The translations under genes were made by a program, and so were the position numbers. From Neisseria sp. KEM232 (GTDB lineage: Bacteria; Pseudomonadota; Gammaproteobacteria; Burkholderiales; Neisseriaceae): a stretch of DNA of 64,000 nt. The notes beneath the pieces are model-generated. The model was not told the origin of the DNA, ran no database searches, and was given only the letters and a program-made list of their open reading frames with translations. Positions within the stretch are counted from its first letter, which is position 1; every line of letters begins with the position of its first letter. Below, piece by piece: positions 62,999-64,000 of this stretch. Location of the stretch: contig NZ_CP022527.1 of NCBI RefSeq assembly GCF_002237445.1, positions 248,001-312,000 of the forward strand, written 5' to 3'.

Positions 62999-64000
62999 TT
63001 AGAGTGGAGAAGACGCTAACACAGGTTGTTGCATTTGTGGCGAGATACCGGCAGAAGTTCCCCCTGCTTGGGAACCAAATACAGACATCGACTGCACCAA
63101 ATTGTCTGCCATCTGTGCGTACTTGGCAAAATCTGATGCCTGCACCACTTTATCCGTAAACTCAAAACGTTCAACAATATAACTAGAATTATTGAAGAAA
63201 TTTTGTACACGCACGGAATCTTGACGGTTATTGGTTCGCAAGATTAAGTCAGATCCTGTTTTGAAAAATTCAATATCGACCAACTTCAAGCTGTCCAAAC
63301 GCAAAGTATCCGCTGCACCATCAACAGCATAGTCATTGATAACATCATTTCCAAAACCTCTTCCGAAGATGTAGGTGTCGCTGCCGGCTCCTCCTTCCAG
63401 GTAGTCGTTGCCGAAACCGCCTATCAGGGTGTCGTTACCGTCATTACCATACAGATAGTCGTTGCCATCCCCTCCGTCCAGTTTGTCATTGCCTTCGTTT
63501 CCGTTCAGACGGTCGTTATCCGCTCCGCCTATCAGATTGTCGTTGCCGGAAGAACCGTACAGCGTGTCGTTACCCGCTCCGCCGTTCAGTGTGCTGCCTT
63601 TGGCATAGGCATACAGAACGTCTTCTCCTGCCGTACCGCGTTGTACCAGCGATTTCACTGCTTCTACATTCAGACGGCCTCCGTCGGAAAATTCGATGGC
63701 GTCTACGCGGTAATTGCCTGCCGCATCGCTTTCAAAGAAGTAGCGGACGGTTACTTTGTCGGTGCTGTTTTTGGCCGCAATTATCAAATCGTTGCCGCTG
63801 CGGGTAAAGTTGAAGTGGCTTTGTTTCCAACCGTCGGTAAAGCGGATGGTGTCTTTGCGGCCTTCGCTTGCGTCGTAGTTAGATACGGTGTCTTCGCCGA
63901 ATTTTCTTCCGAAGATGTAGGTGTCGCTGCCGGCTCCTCCTTCCAGGTAGTCGTTGCCGAAACCGCCGTCTAAAATGTCATTGCCTCCATTACCATATAC
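62999..64000 (-). CDS. RTX protein, C-terminal part (5' end outside the window)
   Basis: The frame is open from the right edge to TAA at 62999-63001, giving 333 residues. It contains a block of calcium-binding nonapeptides (GGAGNDTLYGSSGNDNLIGGADNDRLNG..., about ten repeats), two copies of a unit GNDYLEGGAGSDTYIFGR, a post-repeat domain (DTLRLDSLKLVDIEFFKTGSDLILRTNN) and a C-terminal secretion region (QDSVRVQNFFNNSSYIVERFEF...). This matches FrpA/FrpC-type or other RTX exoproteins exported by type I secretion, and hlyD follows directly. The effector or enzymatic part, if any, lies outside the window. Confidence 0.85.
   Translation of the reverse strand, partial: VYGNGGNDILDGGFGNDYLEGGAGSDTYIFGRKFGEDTVSNYDASEGRKDTIRFTDGWKQSHFNFTRSGNDLIIAAKNSTDKVTVRYFFESDAAGNYRVDAIEFSDGGRLNVEAVKSLVQRGTAGEDVLYAYAKGSTLNGGAGNDTLYGSSGNDNLIGGADNDRLNGNEGNDKLDGGDGNDYLYGNDGNDTLIGGFGNDYLEGGAGSDTYIFGRGFGNDVINDYAVDGAADTLRLDSLKLVDIEFFKTGSDLILRTNNRQDSVRVQNFFNNSSYIVERFEFTDKVVQASDFAKYAQMADNLVQSMSVFGSQAGGTSAGISPQMQQPVLASSPL
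63359..63967. repeat. 63-bp direct repeats inside the RTX gene
   Basis: Positions 63359-63421 and 63905-63967 are identical, encoding the same GGFGNDYLEGGAGSDTYIFGR segment. The distance between copies is 546 bp, a multiple of 3, so recombination would delete or add 182 codons in frame. Confidence 0.85.

Noticed and set aside
63474..63967. Possible CRISPR array suggested by short regular repeats
   Set aside because: The periodicity is 27 nt and matches RTX nonapeptide codons; there are no unique spacers of constant length.

Overview
The window is a stretch of chromosome from a high-GC member of the Neisseriaceae, most likely Neisseria sensu lato. The clearest marker is the DNA uptake sequence in its AG dialect (AG-DUS, AGGCCGTCTGAA). 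It occurs dozens of times, usually as inverted pairs between genes, but also inside coding regions and as stop codons. Gene content and order (minCDE-oxyR, mtrR/mtrCDE, farR-like regulator, parB next to atpIBEFHAGDC, HisB with an extra N-terminal domain), a full-length Correia-type element, dRS3-like palindromes and an IS1016-type remnant all point the same way. No rRNA, tRNA, CRISPR array or intact prophage was seen.

Layout: 1-2.3 kb, end of an unrecognised gene, a 16-bp inverted repeat and metG. 2.4-9.8 kb, histidine biosynthesis (hisIE on the minus strand; hisC, hisB, hisH, hisA, a small membrane-protein gene and hisF on the plus strand) with waaF inserted. 9.9-12.0 kb, accessory genes: a CreA-like lipoprotein, a barstar-like protein, an unknown, then an AT-rich scar with an IS1016 remnant. 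12.0-17.1 kb, mnmE and dnaE separated by a Correia-type element. 17.4-22.3 kb, division and stress genes: ftsEX (minus), minCDE, oxyR and rsfS. 22.4-24.5 kb, small proteins, a gamma-carbonic-anhydrase-like protein and a His-rich metal-binding protein. 24.5-31.5 kb, recJ, lspA-ispH, a zinc alcohol dehydrogenase, a lone amino-acid ABC permease, ribF and a small membrane protein. 31.5-37.5 kb, a pseudouridine synthase, a POT peptide transporter, DUF5071 and DUF4288 proteins, prmC and a META-domain lipoprotein, with two gene-poor, repeat-rich gaps. 37.75-44.7 kb, the whole ATP synthase operon, visibly lower in GC and without exact DUS in its upstream two thirds. 45-51 kb, parB, a phosphatase, a MarR regulator, a flavin reductase, beta-carbonic anhydrase, nadD and murJ. 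51.2-58.2 kb, the mtrCDE multidrug efflux operon with divergent mtrR. 58.2-61.4 kb, a siderophore-interacting reductase and dinG. 61.4-64 kb, a type I secretion adaptor (hlyD) and the C-terminal part of an RTX protein that runs off the window.

Most genes are housekeeping. The most interesting signals are: (1) a recurrent ~24-nt motif attached to DUS at fixed spacing, in eight or nine copies (consensus near GCGAAGCTTCAACGAAGTT followed by AAAAC), which I do not recognise as a named element; (2) a phage-repressor-like helix-turn-helix domain fused to HisB; (3) DUS providing the final codons and stop of at least six genes; (4) a Correia-type element with variant terminal repeats; (5) an extended dRS3 repeat unit; (6) the His-rich two-repeat metal-binding protein; and (7) the base-composition break at the atp operon.
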